A stretch of 64,000 nucleotides of DNA from an uncultured Bacteroidia bacterium. Its GTDB lineage: Bacteria > Bacteroidota > Bacteroidia > Bacteroidales > UBA932. The notes under the pieces are model-generated. The model worked only from the letters and a program-made list of their open reading frames with translations. It ran no database searches and was not told the DNA's origin. The position numbers and the translations under genes were made by a program. Positions 49,426 to 58,146 of this stretch are shown piece by piece. The stretch is taken from assembly GCA_902782225.1 (NCBI GenBank), contig CACZMF010000004.1:1-64000 (forward strand). Reading direction: 5' to 3'. How positions within the stretch are numbered: position 1 is the stretch's first letter; the number at the start of each line of letters is the position of its first letter.

Positions 49426-51171
49426 TTAATTTCGTCGCTGGACAAATCTGGCAGCGACCTCTCCGGCCAGCTTCCCGTTGACCACGATGTCGGCAACGCC
49501 ATTGCCGCCCAAACGGTTGGCTCCGTGGAGGCCGCCGGTAACTTCACCTGCAGCATAGAGCCCGGGAATCGGCGTTCCGTCTGCTCTCAGGACCTGGGCG
49601 TCGGTGTTGACACGCAGTCCGCCCATCGTGTGATGTATGGCGGGCTTTACTCTGACGGCATAGAATGGGGGAGTCTGGAGCGCTGCAGTCATTTCTGTGG
49701 CACTACGTCCGAAGTCCTCGTCCAGCCCTGCCTTTTGTTGGGCTGAATAACGGCTCATCGTGGCTTCGAGATCTGCTTCAGGAATGCCTGCGGTAGCGGC
49801 TAGTTCGGTAATCGTTGAGCCCTTTTTAAGCAGGTGCTGGTTGGCGTAGGTCTCAATGGCGGCAAGCGAAGTTCTGACTTCCTGGTCAAAGATAAGGTAC
49901 GCGTCTCCTTTGGTCTGCTTCAGGATAGCCGCCGAGACTATGTCCCGCGTGTCCATCTCATTCACGAAGCGTTTTGCCTCCCTGTTCACCAGGATGGCGC
50001 CGTTCCCCCTCACAGCCTCCGTGATGAGTATGTGGTTTTCCGCTTCTGCCGTGGGGTGGATCTGGATGTTTTCCATCTGTATGGTGGCGCCGCCCAGAGG
50101 CTCAATCCAGTTGAAAGCGTCACCAGTGGCTCCGGGATGATTGAGCGTGGCAAATCCGCTCAGCCAGGGCTGGTACTTCGTCACCATTTGCAGATTGGCT
50201 CCGAATCCGCCGGTGGCTATGATAACAGCCTTCGCTTTGAGCGTATATGTTCTGCCGTCGGCATTTTCCACTCGCACGCCTGTTACGGCAGGGCCGGAAG
50301 AGAGCAGCCCCAGGACTCTATTGGACGTTCTGATTTCGATGCTCTTATTGGTGGCGGCGGTCTTCAGAATCTTCATAAGATGCGGGCCGATAGCGGTGCC
50401 ACCTTTCGGACGGTGGGTGCGCTTGACGCTGCTGCCTCCCATCAGGCCCACATCGCTGAGGTCTGCCCCCATGCCGGTCAGCCAGCTGATGGTGCCGGGG
50501 GCGCGCTCCACGAAGTTACGGACCAGTTCCGGCAGGTTTTCGTTCTTGCCTCCTCTTATTGTGTCGTCGTAGAACAGTTGCTTGCTGTCTTTGATGCCCA
50601 GAGACTTCTGTATGTCTGTTTCTGCAGCATTGACGCCGCCTGTGGAGTAATTGGTATTGCCGCCTATGATGCCCTGCTTTTCCAATACGATGATGCTTCC
50701 CGCTCCGGATTCGGCAGCAGATACGGCCGCAGACAGGCCTGCGCCTCCGGCACCGACTACGACGATGTCGCAGGTCCCGTCGCGGTAGGTCTTATCGCCG
50801 TCGGCCCTTTTCCCCATAGCAGCCAGCAGTGCCATATTGATGGCGTCGATTACTCCATTGGAAGTGAGCGTGGCTCCGGATATGGCATCTGTCTCCGGGT
50901 TCAGCAGGCCCTCCCGGCCGACCGCCTTTCCCGTAATGGTATTGATGGTTTCTTGTGCAAAGGATGACTCCGACTGGCTAAGGATGGTGACCTCCGCAAC
51001 CTGGTGGTTTTTCACTTCCACGCTGGCGATGATGGTGCCGCCGCGGCCTTCGCCGCTGCCTGTCCACACTCCGTCAATAAGGATATTCGTCTCTGGCTCG
51101 GGGTCGGCATCCAGTGTGCAGGATGCTGCGAAGATGAAAAGAGAAAGGACTATCAGTATCCGGTGTTTCAT
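49426..51171 (-). CDS. flavocytochrome-c-type FAD reductase lipoprotein with FMN-binding domain
   Basis: 581 aa. SPII signal MKHRILIVLSLFIFAASC. Residues about 30-110 are an FMN-binding domain with the ApbE flavinylation motif SGATLT (in DAISGATLTSNG). Residues about 125-575 are the fumarate reductase/succinate dehydrogenase flavoprotein fold (DIVVVGAGGAGLSAAVSAAESGAGSIIVLEKQGIIGGNTNYSTGG, FATGGFGAN-like VIIATGGFGAN, IQIHPTAE, HHTMGGL, LYAAGEVTGGLHGANRLGGNG). No heme motif. It probably reduces fumarate, urocanate or a related enoate outside the cytoplasm; the acceptor is unknown. A TATTTTTG box lies 4 nt from the ATG. Confidence 0.9.
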   Translation of the reverse strand: MKHRILIVLSLFIFAASCTLDADPEPETNILIDGVWTGSGEGRGGTIIASVEVKNHQVAEVTILSQSESSFAQETINTITGKAVGREGLLNPETDAISGATLTSNGVIDAINMALLAAMGKRADGDKTYRDGTCDIVVVGAGGAGLSAAVSAAESGAGSIIVLEKQGIIGGNTNYSTGGVNAAETDIQKSLGIKDSKQLFYDDTIRGGKNENLPELVRNFVERAPGTISWLTGMGADLSDVGLMGGSSVKRTHRPKGGTAIGPHLMKILKTAATNKSIEIRTSNRVLGLLSSGPAVTGVRVENADGRTYTLKAKAVIIATGGFGANLQMVTKYQPWLSGFATLNHPGATGDAFNWIEPLGGATIQMENIQIHPTAEAENHILITEAVRGNGAILVNREAKRFVNEMDTRDIVSAAILKQTKGDAYLIFDQEVRTSLAAIETYANQHLLKKGSTITELAATAGIPEADLEATMSRYSAQQKAGLDEDFGRSATEMTAALQTPPFYAVRVKPAIHHTMGGLRVNTDAQVLRADGTPIPGLYAAGEVTGGLHGANRLGGNGVADIVVNGKLAGEVAARFVQRRN

Positions 51172-51175
51172 TCTG

Positions 51176-51183
51176 CAAAAATA
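51176..51183 (-). promoter_or_regulatory. -7 promoter box for the flavocytochrome-type gene
   Basis: Reverse-strand TATTTTTG, 4 nt from the ATG at 51171, implying a leaderless mRNA. Confidence 0.6.
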
Positions 51184-51241
51184 ATCTTCTTTTTGCAATA
51201 ATGCACGTTTGAATGAGAATCAGCTTGAAATAAACCATAAG

Positions 51242-51276
51242 AAAAACCCCTCTGAGATGCTCTCAAAGGGGTTTTT
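51242..51276 (-). terminator. intrinsic terminator after tRNA-Arg
   Basis: AAAAACCCCT (51242-51251) pairs with AGGGGTTTTT (51267-51276), with an inner GAGA/TCTC stem. On the reverse strand the T-run lies in the stem's 3' arm. It ends the rplS-tRNA-Arg transcript 4 nt after the tRNA. Confidence 0.85.
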
Positions 51277-51280
51277 AAGT

Positions 51281-51353
51281 GACTCCTACAGGACTCAAAC
51301 CTGTAACCTTTTGATCCGTAGTCAAATGCTCTATTCAATTGAGCTAAGGAGCC
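51281..51353 (-). tRNA. tRNA-Arg (anticodon ACG)
   Basis: 73-nt cloverleaf on the reverse strand. Acceptor GGCTCCT pairs with AGGAGTC; anticodon stem TTTGA/TCAAA holds loop CTACGGA with anticodon ACG (wobble A likely edited to inosine). The T arm is ACAGGTTTGAGTCCTGT. CCA is not encoded. It lies 29 nt after the rplS stop and is probably co-transcribed with it. Confidence 0.95.
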
Positions 51354-51382
51354 GTATGCCGGGCCGGAGCCCGGCTGTAGTC

Positions 51383-51763
51383 CTATTCGGCGGAGGTCTC
51401 CTTGACGGCGCGCTTCGCTTCCTTGATCCTGGCCTTCTTGCCGGAGAGGTTGCGGAGGTAGAATATGCGGGCCCTGCGGACTTTACCTACCTTGTTGACT
51501 TCGATCTTGTCGATGAACGGGCTTTCGTAAGGGAAAATCCTCTCGACACCGATGCCGTTGGATACCTTGCGGACGGTAAAGGTCCTGGTGAAGGGAGTTG
51601 CACCACAAATCTGGATAACAACACCGCGGAAATTCTGAAGTCTGTCCTTGTCACCTTCTTTGATCCTGTAGGTCACGGTGATGGTGTCGCCGGCCTTGAA
51701 TTCAGGATAGGAGGCTGCTTTGTTCTGCGAGAAGGATTCCTCCACCAATTTAATCAAATCCAT
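51383..51763 (-). CDS. rplS: 50S ribosomal protein L19
   Basis: 126 aa. The conserved L19 core is visible: [87 protein letters not shown]. It binds 23S rRNA at the subunit interface. Its leader is about 70 nt from a TACATTTG box and contains no obvious structured element that I can name. tRNA-Arg follows in the same transcript. Confidence 0.97.
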   Translation of the reverse strand: MDLIKLVEESFSQNKAASYPEFKAGDTITVTYRIKEGDKDRLQNFRGVVIQICGATPFTRTFTVRKVSNGIGVERIFPYESPFIDKIEVNKVGKVRRARIFYLRNLSGKKARIKEAKRAVKETSAE

Positions 51764-51831
51764 AATACTATTTCAACTATAATCGCAGCGTCACTGAACC
51801 GTTCAACGAGAGGCTGCTGAATTTTGGACTG

Positions 51832-51839
51832 CAAATGTA
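51832..51839 (-). promoter_or_regulatory. -7 promoter box for rplS-tRNA-Arg
   Basis: Reverse-strand TACATTTG, 68 nt upstream of the rplS ATG. Confidence 0.6.
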
Positions 51840-51870
51840 GGAACTTTTTTTCAGTCCACCAAATAAATCT

Positions 51871-53046
51871 TTAAAAATATTTGCTTTCCTTCTCAAATAA
51901 TTCCCTGTCTTCGCGGTTCGGGTCGGGCTTGATGCTCGAACTGGTCCGAAGGGCTTCGATAGCCTCCTTCTCGCTGCGGCTAAGCTTGCGGGGGATCCAG
52001 ACAAGGATCTTTACATACAGATCGCCGCGGGAATAGCCGCCGGCTTCCGGAACGCCCTTGCCGCGAAGGCGGGTCACATAGCCGGACTGCGTGCCCGGAT
52101 CTATCTTCAGCTTCTGGCTGCCGTCCAGGGTGGGAATCTGTATCTCGGTGCCGAGAATTGCGTCGGCTACGCTGATTACCCTTGTGTAGAAGAGGTCCGT
52201 GCCCTGGCGCTTCAGCTGAGGGTGGGGAATCTCTTCGATGATCACCAGCAGGTCGCCGGAGACGCCGCCGCGGGCAGCTGCGTGGCCTTCGCCGCGCACT
52301 GTCAGCTGCATTCCGTCCTCGACTCCTGCGGGCACTTTCACGTGGACCGTCTCGCGTTTACGGAGAAGACCGGTGCCTTTGCAGCTGCTGCAGGGGTTGG
52401 TCACGATTTTGCCTTCGCCGCCGCACTGGGGGCAGGTGGCGTAGGTCATCGTGCGGCCGAACAATGAGTTGACGACATTCTGCACCTGTCCGGAACCGTG
52501 GCAGGTCGGGCAGGTCTTCAGGTCGCTGCTGCTCCTGGCTCCTCTGCCGCCGCAGTCGGGGCAGGGACGGTTGCGCTCGATGCTGACCTCCTTGGTGCAG
52601 CCCTTGGCGATTTCTTCCAATGAAAGGCGTACGCGCGTGCGGATGTCGCGGCCGCGCATGGTTCTCGGGCCCTGCTGGCCTCCGCCGAAGCCTCCGAAAC
52701 CGCTGAAACCTCCGAATGCCCCTCCGAACGCACCTCCGAAGAGGTTGTTCAGTATGTCGTTGAGGCTGCCGAAGCCCTGGCTCCAGTCCTGTGCGCCCGC
52801 GCCGTCCACTCCGGCAAAGCCGAACTGGTCGTACTTGGCCTTCTTGTCGGGGTCGCTGAGCACGGAGTACGCTTCGGAAGCCTCCTTGAATTTCTCCTCG
52901 GCGGTCTTCTTCTCGGCGTCGGTGCCGCTGACCCAGCGGTCGGGGTGCCATTTCAGCGCAGCCTTGCGGTAGGCCGCCTTTATGTCGTCTGCCGATGCGC
53001 CCTTGTCGACGCCCAGCACTTCATAGTAATCTCTTTTTTCTGCCAT
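51871..53046 (-). CDS. dnaJ: chaperone DnaJ
   Basis: 391 aa type I J-protein. J domain with HPD (KWHPDRW) at residues 5-75, a Gly/Phe-rich region ([23 protein letters not shown]), four zinc-finger repeats [24 protein letters not shown] and CSSCKGTG, then the C-terminal substrate domains. It delivers clients to DnaK and stimulates its ATPase. It starts 6 nt after the grpE stop. No dnaK in the window. Confidence 0.97.
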   Translation of the reverse strand: MAEKRDYYEVLGVDKGASADDIKAAYRKAALKWHPDRWVSGTDAEKKTAEEKFKEASEAYSVLSDPDKKAKYDQFGFAGVDGAGAQDWSQGFGSLNDILNNLFGGAFGGAFGGFSGFGGFGGGQQGPRTMRGRDIRTRVRLSLEEIAKGCTKEVSIERNRPCPDCGGRGARSSSDLKTCPTCHGSGQVQNVVNSLFGRTMTYATCPQCGGEGKIVTNPCSSCKGTGLLRKRETVHVKVPAGVEDGMQLTVRGEGHAAARGGVSGDLLVIIEEIPHPQLKRQGTDLFYTRVISVADAILGTEIQIPTLDGSQKLKIDPGTQSGYVTRLRGKGVPEAGGYSRGDLYVKILVWIPRKLSRSEKEAIEALRTSSSIKPDPNREDRELFEKESKYF

Positions 53047-53052
53047 AGTGAA

Positions 53053-53580
53053 TTATGCTCCCACAACGACCTTGGCATACCTTAGAACCTTTCCGTTCAG
53101 CAGGTAGCCGGTCTGGATCACATCTATGACCATGCCTTTCTGCTCCTCGCTCGGGGCGGGGAACTGGGTCACGGCTTCGTGGTAATCGGTGTCAAACTTT
53201 TGTCCTTTAGCCTCGATCACGGTCAGTCCGCGGGTCTTCAGGTATTCCATCAATTTGTTGTATATCAGCGATGTGCCTTCGCGGGCGGCCTCGTCGGAAG
53301 AAGCGGCGAGTATCTGCATCGCCCTCTCGCAGTCGTCCAGGACGGGAAGCAGGCCCTTTATGGTGTCGGCGGCAGCCGATCCCACGAGTGCCAGCTTCTC
53401 TTCGGCGCTGCGCCTGCGGAAAGTCTCGAACTCTGCGTACAGGCGCACGTAGGAGTCGTGCTCCTTGGACAATTTGTCATTGAGCTCTTCCACCTGCTTC
53501 TGCAGGAGGTTGTCTTTTTTCTTCTTGGATGCCTTCTGGGATTGCTCCTGAGGCGTTTCTTTTATCTCTTTCTCTGCCAT
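53053..53580 (-). CDS. grpE: nucleotide exchange factor GrpE
   Basis: 175 aa. A long N-terminal charged coiled coil (KASKKKKDNLLQKQVEELNDKLSKEHDSYVRLYAEFETFRRR) leads to the C-terminal beta wing (FDTDYHEAVTQFPAPSEEQKGMVIDVIQTGYLLNGKVLRYAKVVV), both typical. It releases ADP from DnaK. A TACCTTTG box lies 17 nt upstream; I see no CIRCE element. Confidence 0.97.
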   Translation of the reverse strand: MAEKEIKETPQEQSQKASKKKKDNLLQKQVEELNDKLSKEHDSYVRLYAEFETFRRRSAEEKLALVGSAAADTIKGLLPVLDDCERAMQILAASSDEAAREGTSLIYNKLMEYLKTRGLTVIEAKGQKFDTDYHEAVTQFPAPSEEQKGMVIDVIQTGYLLNGKVLRYAKVVVGA

Positions 53581-53597
53581 TTCAGTTTAGTTTCCTG

Positions 53598-53605
53598 CAA
53601 AGGTA
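53598..53605 (-). promoter_or_regulatory. -7 promoter box for grpE-dnaJ
   Basis: Reverse-strand TACCTTTG, 17 nt from the grpE ATG. Confidence 0.6.
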
Positions 53606-53653
53606 TCAATTTTTTTGCCACTGCCACTTTGTCATAATTGAAAACAAATGCCT

Positions 53654-53661
53654 ATATTTGA
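53654..53661 (+). promoter_or_regulatory. -7 promoter box for the GlpT-family gene
   Basis: Perfect TATATTTG, 24 nt before the ATG at 53686. Confidence 0.65.
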
Positions 53662-53685
53662 ATGCTTAATTAAAACTGATACCGA

Positions 53686-55083
53686 ATGGCTAGATTTCTC
53701 GATCCGCCCAAGCCGAAGGCGCAAATCCCGGCTGAAAAAGTAGACAAGGAGTATAAGGCAATGCGTATCAAGGTGTTCCTTGGCGCTTTCCTGGGATATG
53801 CCGCATATTATCTGGTCCGGAAAAACCTTTCTCTGGCCGCTCCCGACATGATTGCCGACGGCATACTCGATGCCGGAAAGGTGGGTCTCGCCATGTCGGC
53901 GGTGTCTATCGCATACGCATTCAGCAAATTCGTGATGGGCAGCGTGTCGGACCGCTCCGACGCCCGCAAGTTCCTCTGCGTGGGCCTGGTGCTGTCCGCC
54001 CTGGTGATGATGTCGGTGGGCCTGATTCCTTTCGGCACCAACACCGCCGTCAACACGGTGATAATCTTCGTCCTGATGCTGATAGTCGGCTGGCTCAGCG
54101 GTTTCGGATGGCCTCCATGCGGGCGCATAATGGCCCACTGGTTCAGCCAGAATGAGCGGAGCTTCAAAATGAGCGTGTGGAACGTGTCCCACACCATCGG
54201 CAGTTTCTCCCTCGGCTTCCTGGCCATCGCCGGTGTGTCGCTTGCCGCCGACCTGGGCATAGCGCAGACCTGGAAAGGCAACTTCGTGTTCCCGGCGGTC
54301 ATAGCCATGGCCATCGCCCTTTTCTGCTGGTGGGCCATACGCGACACGCCGGAATCCTGCGGGCTGCCTGCAGTGGCGGACTGGAGAAACGACCACTCCG
54401 GCGTCAAGTCCAAGGGCGCTGCCGGTGAAAAGCTTCCCTTCAAGACCCTGTTCGTGGACTACGTGCTCAAGAACAAGCTTCTCTGGATCGTGGCCATCAG
54501 CAACGTGGCGGTCTATATGGTCCGGTACGGCATCGGCGACTGGGCTCCTACCTATCTTCAGACGAAGGGCATCATGACTGCGGCGGAAAGCAAGGTTGCA
54601 TTTTCCGTCCACAACATAGTCGGAGCAGTGGGCACCATCGCCTGCGGCTGGGCCACTTCCAAGATATTCAAGGGCCGCTGCGCCCCCATGAACGTGATCT
54701 GCATGTTCCTCTGTGCTATCGGCGTGCTGCTCTACTGGATGGTGGGTGCGGGCATAATTGCCGTGGATCCCGGGATGCAGAAGGTGCTGGTCTATGTGGC
54801 CCTGTGCCTCATCGGTTTCTTCATCTACGGTCCCGTGGCCCTGACCGGCGTGCAGGCCCTGAACCTCGTGCCCAAGAACGCAGCCGGCACTGCTGCCGGT
54901 TTCGTGGGCCTGTTCGGATACCTTGTGGGCGATGCCGTGTGCTCCAAGATTGTCGTGGGAGGTATCGCCAACGGCAGCTCCTGGGATACTGCAATGCTCT
55001 CAGTTGCGATAGGTTCGCTGATCGGAGTCGGCCTTTGCGCCCTCCTTATTCCGAGCGAGAAGAAGCTTGCCCGCCAGAACTAG
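53686..55083 (+). CDS. MFS organophosphate:phosphate antiporter (GlpT/UhpT family)
   Basis: 465 aa with 12 predicted helices. OPA-family features: the N-terminal GYAAYYLVRKNLSLAAPDMIADG (YYxxRKNxS motif), FSKFVMGSVSDRSDARKFL, WLSGFGWPPCGRIMAHWFS and the second-half GVQALNLVPKNAAGTAAGFVGLFGYLVGDAV. The Arg residues in the first and seventh helices that bind phosphate are present (YLVRKN; YMVRYGIGDW). It probably exchanges glycerol 3-phosphate or a sugar phosphate for phosphate. It is a single gene, convergent with trkA. Confidence 0.9.
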   Translation: MARFLDPPKPKAQIPAEKVDKEYKAMRIKVFLGAFLGYAAYYLVRKNLSLAAPDMIADGILDAGKVGLAMSAVSIAYAFSKFVMGSVSDRSDARKFLCVGLVLSALVMMSVGLIPFGTNTAVNTVIIFVLMLIVGWLSGFGWPPCGRIMAHWFSQNERSFKMSVWNVSHTIGSFSLGFLAIAGVSLAADLGIAQTWKGNFVFPAVIAMAIALFCWWAIRDTPESCGLPAVADWRNDHSGVKSKGAAGEKLPFKTLFVDYVLKNKLLWIVAISNVAVYMVRYGIGDWAPTYLQTKGIMTAAESKVAFSVHNIVGAVGTIACGWATSKIFKGRCAPMNVICMFLCAIGVLLYWMVGAGIIAVDPGMQKVLVYVALCLIGFFIYGPVALTGVQALNLVPKNAAGTAAGFVGLFGYLVGDAVCSKIVVGGIANGSSWDTAMLSVAIGSLIGVGLCALLIPSEKKLARQN

Positions 55084-55090
55084 GGACAGG

Positions 55091-56455
55091 CTAAACCTTA
55101 AAGAATCTGTCAATAGCTTTGATTGTCTGCGGCAGGGCGAATATTGCGACCCTGTCGTAGTCTTCTATACGGGTGTCCCCGACAGCTATGAATGAATCGC
55201 TGCCGCGCACCACGCCTGCGATGATGGCGTTTTCAGGGAAACCGAGGTCCTTGAGCGGCTTTTTGGTGATCGCGCTTCCGGGGGCCACAGTGTATTCGAT
55301 GATTTCGGCGTTGCTGCCGGACATGTATTTGACGAAGCGGGCCTTGCCGGACAGGGTGAACTTGAAAATCTTGCCTGCCGTGATGAGCTTTTTGTTTATC
55401 ACGGTGTCCACGCCCATTTCCTCGGCCAGACGTATGTATTCGATGTTCTCGACCTCGGCCACGGTGCGCTGCACGCCGAATTTCTTGGCCACGACGCATG
55501 AAAGCACATTGGTCTCGTCGCTGTCGGTGAGGGCGATGAAAGCATCGTAGTCCCGTATCCCTTCTTCATACAGCAGGTCGGAATTGCGGCCGTCGCCGTT
55601 GACTATTGCGATGGAATCGGGGAGCCGCTCCGACAGCGCCAGGCAGCGCTCCTTGTCTTTTTCGATGATCTTGACGCCATGGTTCTGGGTGTCGAGGGTC
55701 CTGGCCACCATTTCCCCGATTGCCGTGCCGCCCAGTATCATCACGCGTCCTATTGCCTTTTCCGCCTTCCCGAAGTATTTCAAGATGCTCTTGAGGCCTT
55801 CGCGCTTGGAAACGGTGAAGATGAGGTCACCGAACTGGAACTTGGTGTCGAATTTCGGTATGATGGTCTGTTCGTCGCGGGAGATGGCGATGATCCTGAA
55901 AAGGGTGTTCTCTTCGGGGGTCATCATGCGCACGAATTCTTCGAGGCGGAGGTCCACCATGGGGGATTCTTCGTCGATCTTGAACACTGAAATCTGGAGC
56001 TTGCCATGAGCAAAATCCATTGAATCAGAAGAAGATATGTGCTTCAGGGAATTCACGATTTCGTCTGCGGCGCTCTTTTCGGGATAGAACATGAGCTCAA
56101 TGCCCAGTTCCTTGAAGAGGAGGCGGTTCTCGGCGGCGAGATAGTCTTCGTCGTTGATCCTGGCCACCACTTTCTTCGCTCCCAGCTGCTTTGCGAGCAG
56201 GGCGCCCACGATGTTGACCTCCTGCGTCGTGAACGGATACACGGCGATGAAAAGGTCGGCGCGGGCCACTCCGGCGTCGCGAAGGGCCTTTATGGAAGAC
56301 GGGCTGCCAAGAAATGTCTCCACGTCGGCATAGCCGCCCAGGGTGCTCAGACGCACCGGGTCGTTGTCGATCACCGTGACTTCATTGGCTTCTTCGCGAA
56401 GCATCTTGGCAAGGTGGGAGCCGATTTCGCCGGCGCCTTCAATGACTATCTTCAT
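55091..56455 (-). CDS. trkA: Trk system potassium regulator TrkA
   Basis: 454 aa with two RCK_N Rossmann domains (MKIVIEGAGEIGSHLAKMLREEANEVTVIDND; AIGRVMILGGTAIGEMVARTLDTQNHGVKIIEKD) each followed by a TrkA_C domain. This is the full tandem TrkA that gates TrkH by NAD(H)/ATP binding. The TrkH gene is at 48.0-49.4 kb in a separate unit. Here trkA overlaps the end of an upstream glycosyltransferase by 17 nt. Confidence 0.94.
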   Translation of the reverse strand: MKIVIEGAGEIGSHLAKMLREEANEVTVIDNDPVRLSTLGGYADVETFLGSPSSIKALRDAGVARADLFIAVYPFTTQEVNIVGALLAKQLGAKKVVARINDEDYLAAENRLLFKELGIELMFYPEKSAADEIVNSLKHISSSDSMDFAHGKLQISVFKIDEESPMVDLRLEEFVRMMTPEENTLFRIIAISRDEQTIIPKFDTKFQFGDLIFTVSKREGLKSILKYFGKAEKAIGRVMILGGTAIGEMVARTLDTQNHGVKIIEKDKERCLALSERLPDSIAIVNGDGRNSDLLYEEGIRDYDAFIALTDSDETNVLSCVVAKKFGVQRTVAEVENIEYIRLAEEMGVDTVINKKLITAGKIFKFTLSGKARFVKYMSGSNAEIIEYTVAPGSAITKKPLKDLGFPENAIIAGVVRGSDSFIAVGDTRIEDYDRVAIFALPQTIKAIDRFFKV

Positions 56456-57485
56456 ATCGTTTCAAGTATTCGAATATACCATCGCCTCTTAGGAGGCACT
56501 GCAAGATAATGCATTTTTTCCAATATCCGGCAACTTTGGCGCTCCCTTCCGCTTGCGGGCCTGCAGACTTCCGCAGCCGGCGGTATCCTTTGTGGGCCCG
56601 GAAAACCGCACTGAACGCGGCCGGTTTGCCCTGCAGCAGGTACACGAAAGCGGATGCCGTGTCCAGCAGAAGACGGGCCCATATGATTCCGCGGGCCTTG
56701 ATTGCACCCACGGTGGCCGGAAGGTTGTTCTCCAGGAGCAGCAGGTCGTTGCGGTGGTTGAGCTCCAGCTTGAAAGGGGAGTCCGGAGACAGGGTGCCGC
56801 CGCCAAGGTGCCATACGGTGCTTTGCGGCACGAGCGCCACGCCGAATCCAAGGCGCTGCGCCCTCCAGCAGTAGTCGATTTCTTCCATGTGGGCGAAGAA
56901 ACGCTCGTCCAGTCCGCCAAGCCTGCGCCAGAGGGAGGCCCGAGTCATGAGGCATGCCCCGCTTATCCACAGGATGCCGGAAGGGGAGTCATACTGCCCC
57001 CGGTCGGTCTCGGCACGGCTCATGACCCTGCCTCGGCAGAAAGGATAACCGAAAAGGTCGATGCGGCCGCCTGCCGCTCCCGCATACTCGAAGCGGTCTG
57101 TGCGCTCCCACCTGCCGTCCTTTTCGTCGAGGGCGTGGAGCTTGGGGCCGCAAACCCCGCAACCGGGGTGCGAATCCATATATTCCACCAGCGGCTCCAG
57201 CCAGCCGGGGGCCACCTCGATGTCGGAGTTGATCAGCAGGAAGTATTCCGCATCTATCCTCTCGAGGGCCCTGTTGTAGCCGCCTGTGAAGCCGTAATTG
57301 GCGCCGAGCGGGATCGTGGGCATCCCCGGGAAAGCCTTGTGGACATATTCCAGGGAACCGTCGGTGGAGCCGTTGTCGGCCACTATCACCTGCGCGTCGT
57401 CGGGGCAGGACGCCACCAGCGAAGGCAGGAAGGCCTTCAGGAAACGTTCCGTGTTCCAGTTCAGTATGACGACGGCGGTCTTCAT
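56439..57485 (-). CDS. family 2 glycosyltransferase (rhamnosyltransferase-like)
   Basis: 348 aa GT-A enzyme. Motifs: KTAVVILNWNTERFLKAFLPSL, VIVADNGSTDGSLEYV, LGANYGFTGGYNRALERIDAEYFLLINSDIEVAPGWLEPL with the metal-binding SD, ISGACLMTRASLWRRLGGLDERFFAHMEEIDYCWRAQRLG with the ED catalytic site, and TVWHLGGGT. Such proteins add rhamnose or other sugars to surface glycans. It lies 6 nt after the FKBP stop and overlaps trkA, an odd mixture of functions for a single unit. Confidence 0.9.
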   Translation of the reverse strand: MKTAVVILNWNTERFLKAFLPSLVASCPDDAQVIVADNGSTDGSLEYVHKAFPGMPTIPLGANYGFTGGYNRALERIDAEYFLLINSDIEVAPGWLEPLVEYMDSHPGCGVCGPKLHALDEKDGRWERTDRFEYAGAAGGRIDLFGYPFCRGRVMSRAETDRGQYDSPSGILWISGACLMTRASLWRRLGGLDERFFAHMEEIDYCWRAQRLGFGVALVPQSTVWHLGGGTLSPDSPFKLELNHRNDLLLLENNLPATVGAIKARGIIWARLLLDTASAFVYLLQGKPAAFSAVFRAHKGYRRLRKSAGPQAEGSAKVAGYWKKCIILQCLLRGDGIFEYLKRYEDSH

Positions 57486-57491
57486 CGAAGC

Positions 57492-58088
57492 TTATTTGCC
57501 CTCGCAGCTGCCTTCGCAGTGGCAGTCGCCCTCGCAGTTGCAGTCCTCGCCTTCGCCCTTGTGGCAGCAGCCGCCCTCGCCTTTGTGGCAGTGGCACTCT
57601 TTGGGGAGGTATTCGCCGTGGAGACCTTCCTTCAGCTCTTTTTCGCTAGCGTCACGCACGGACTCCACCTTGCCGGTGAAGTGCAGGGTCTTGCCTGCCA
57701 TGGGGTGGTTGAAGTCCATCTTGACGGATTTTTCTTCCACTGCGGCCACAGTGCCCTGCACCACCTGGCCTTCGGAGTTGAGCATGGGCAGTACGCGTCC
57801 GACCACGAGCAGTTCGGTGGCGGTCTTTCCGTCTATTGCGAAAGCCTCGAGCGGGAGGTCAATCAGGTATTTGGGATTGTAGGTGCCGTAGCCCTCTTCG
57901 GGGCTGAGGGTGAATTCGAAACCGTCGCCGGCCACTTTCCCGTCGAGAGCGGACTCGAACTTGGGAAGCAGCATGCCGGTGCCGTGGATGTATTCCAGAG
58001 GGGCCTCGGAAGAGGCTTTGTCGGCGATTTTCCCTTCCACTTCCAATTCGTAGCTGACGGCTACCACTTTGTCTTTCTGAATTTTCAT
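57492..58088 (-). CDS. SlyD-like FKBP-type peptidyl-prolyl isomerase with Cys/His-rich tail
   Basis: 198 aa. FKBP domain (about 1-70 and 125-145) with the IF insert (about 70-125), as in SlyD: VVAVSYELEVEGKIADKASSEAPLEYIHGTGMLLPKFESALDGK, EGYGTYNPKYLIDLPLEAF, VKMDFNHPMAGKTLHFTGKVESVR. Residues 164-198 form a tail with nine Cys and four His (CHCH, CCH, CNC, CHC), which should bind nickel, copper or zinc. A start four codons earlier (58100, MHKK) is possible and would lie 8 nt from the TACCTTTG box. First gene of the unit with the glycosyltransferase and trkA. Confidence 0.92.
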   Translation of the reverse strand: MKIQKDKVVAVSYELEVEGKIADKASSEAPLEYIHGTGMLLPKFESALDGKVAGDGFEFTLSPEEGYGTYNPKYLIDLPLEAFAIDGKTATELLVVGRVLPMLNSEGQVVQGTVAAVEEKSVKMDFNHPMAGKTLHFTGKVESVRDASEKELKEGLHGEYLPKECHCHKGEGGCCHKGEGEDCNCEGDCHCEGSCEGK

Positions 58089-58108
58089 TTTTTTATGCAT
58101 TAAAGATG

Positions 58109-58116
58109 CAAAGGTA
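58109..58116 (-). promoter_or_regulatory. -7 promoter box for the FKBP-glycosyltransferase-trkA unit
   Basis: Reverse-strand TACCTTTG, 8 nt from the ATG at 58100 and 20 nt from the ATG at 58088. Confidence 0.6.
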
Positions 58117-58130
58117 AACATTTTTTTGCG

Positions 58131-58138
58131 TATATTTG
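58131..58138 (+). promoter_or_regulatory. -7 promoter box for the DUF1846 gene
   Basis: Perfect TATATTTG, 8 nt before the ATG at 58147. Confidence 0.65.
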
Positions 58139-58146
58139 TAGTCCGT

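Noticed and set aside
51777..51870. Rho-independent terminator or structured L19 leader between dnaJ and rplS
   Set aside because: I found only the rplS promoter box and no stable hairpin with a T-run.
53581..53685. CIRCE element upstream of grpE-dnaJ
   Set aside because: No TTAGCACTC/GAGTGCTAA inverted repeat is present in the divergent region.
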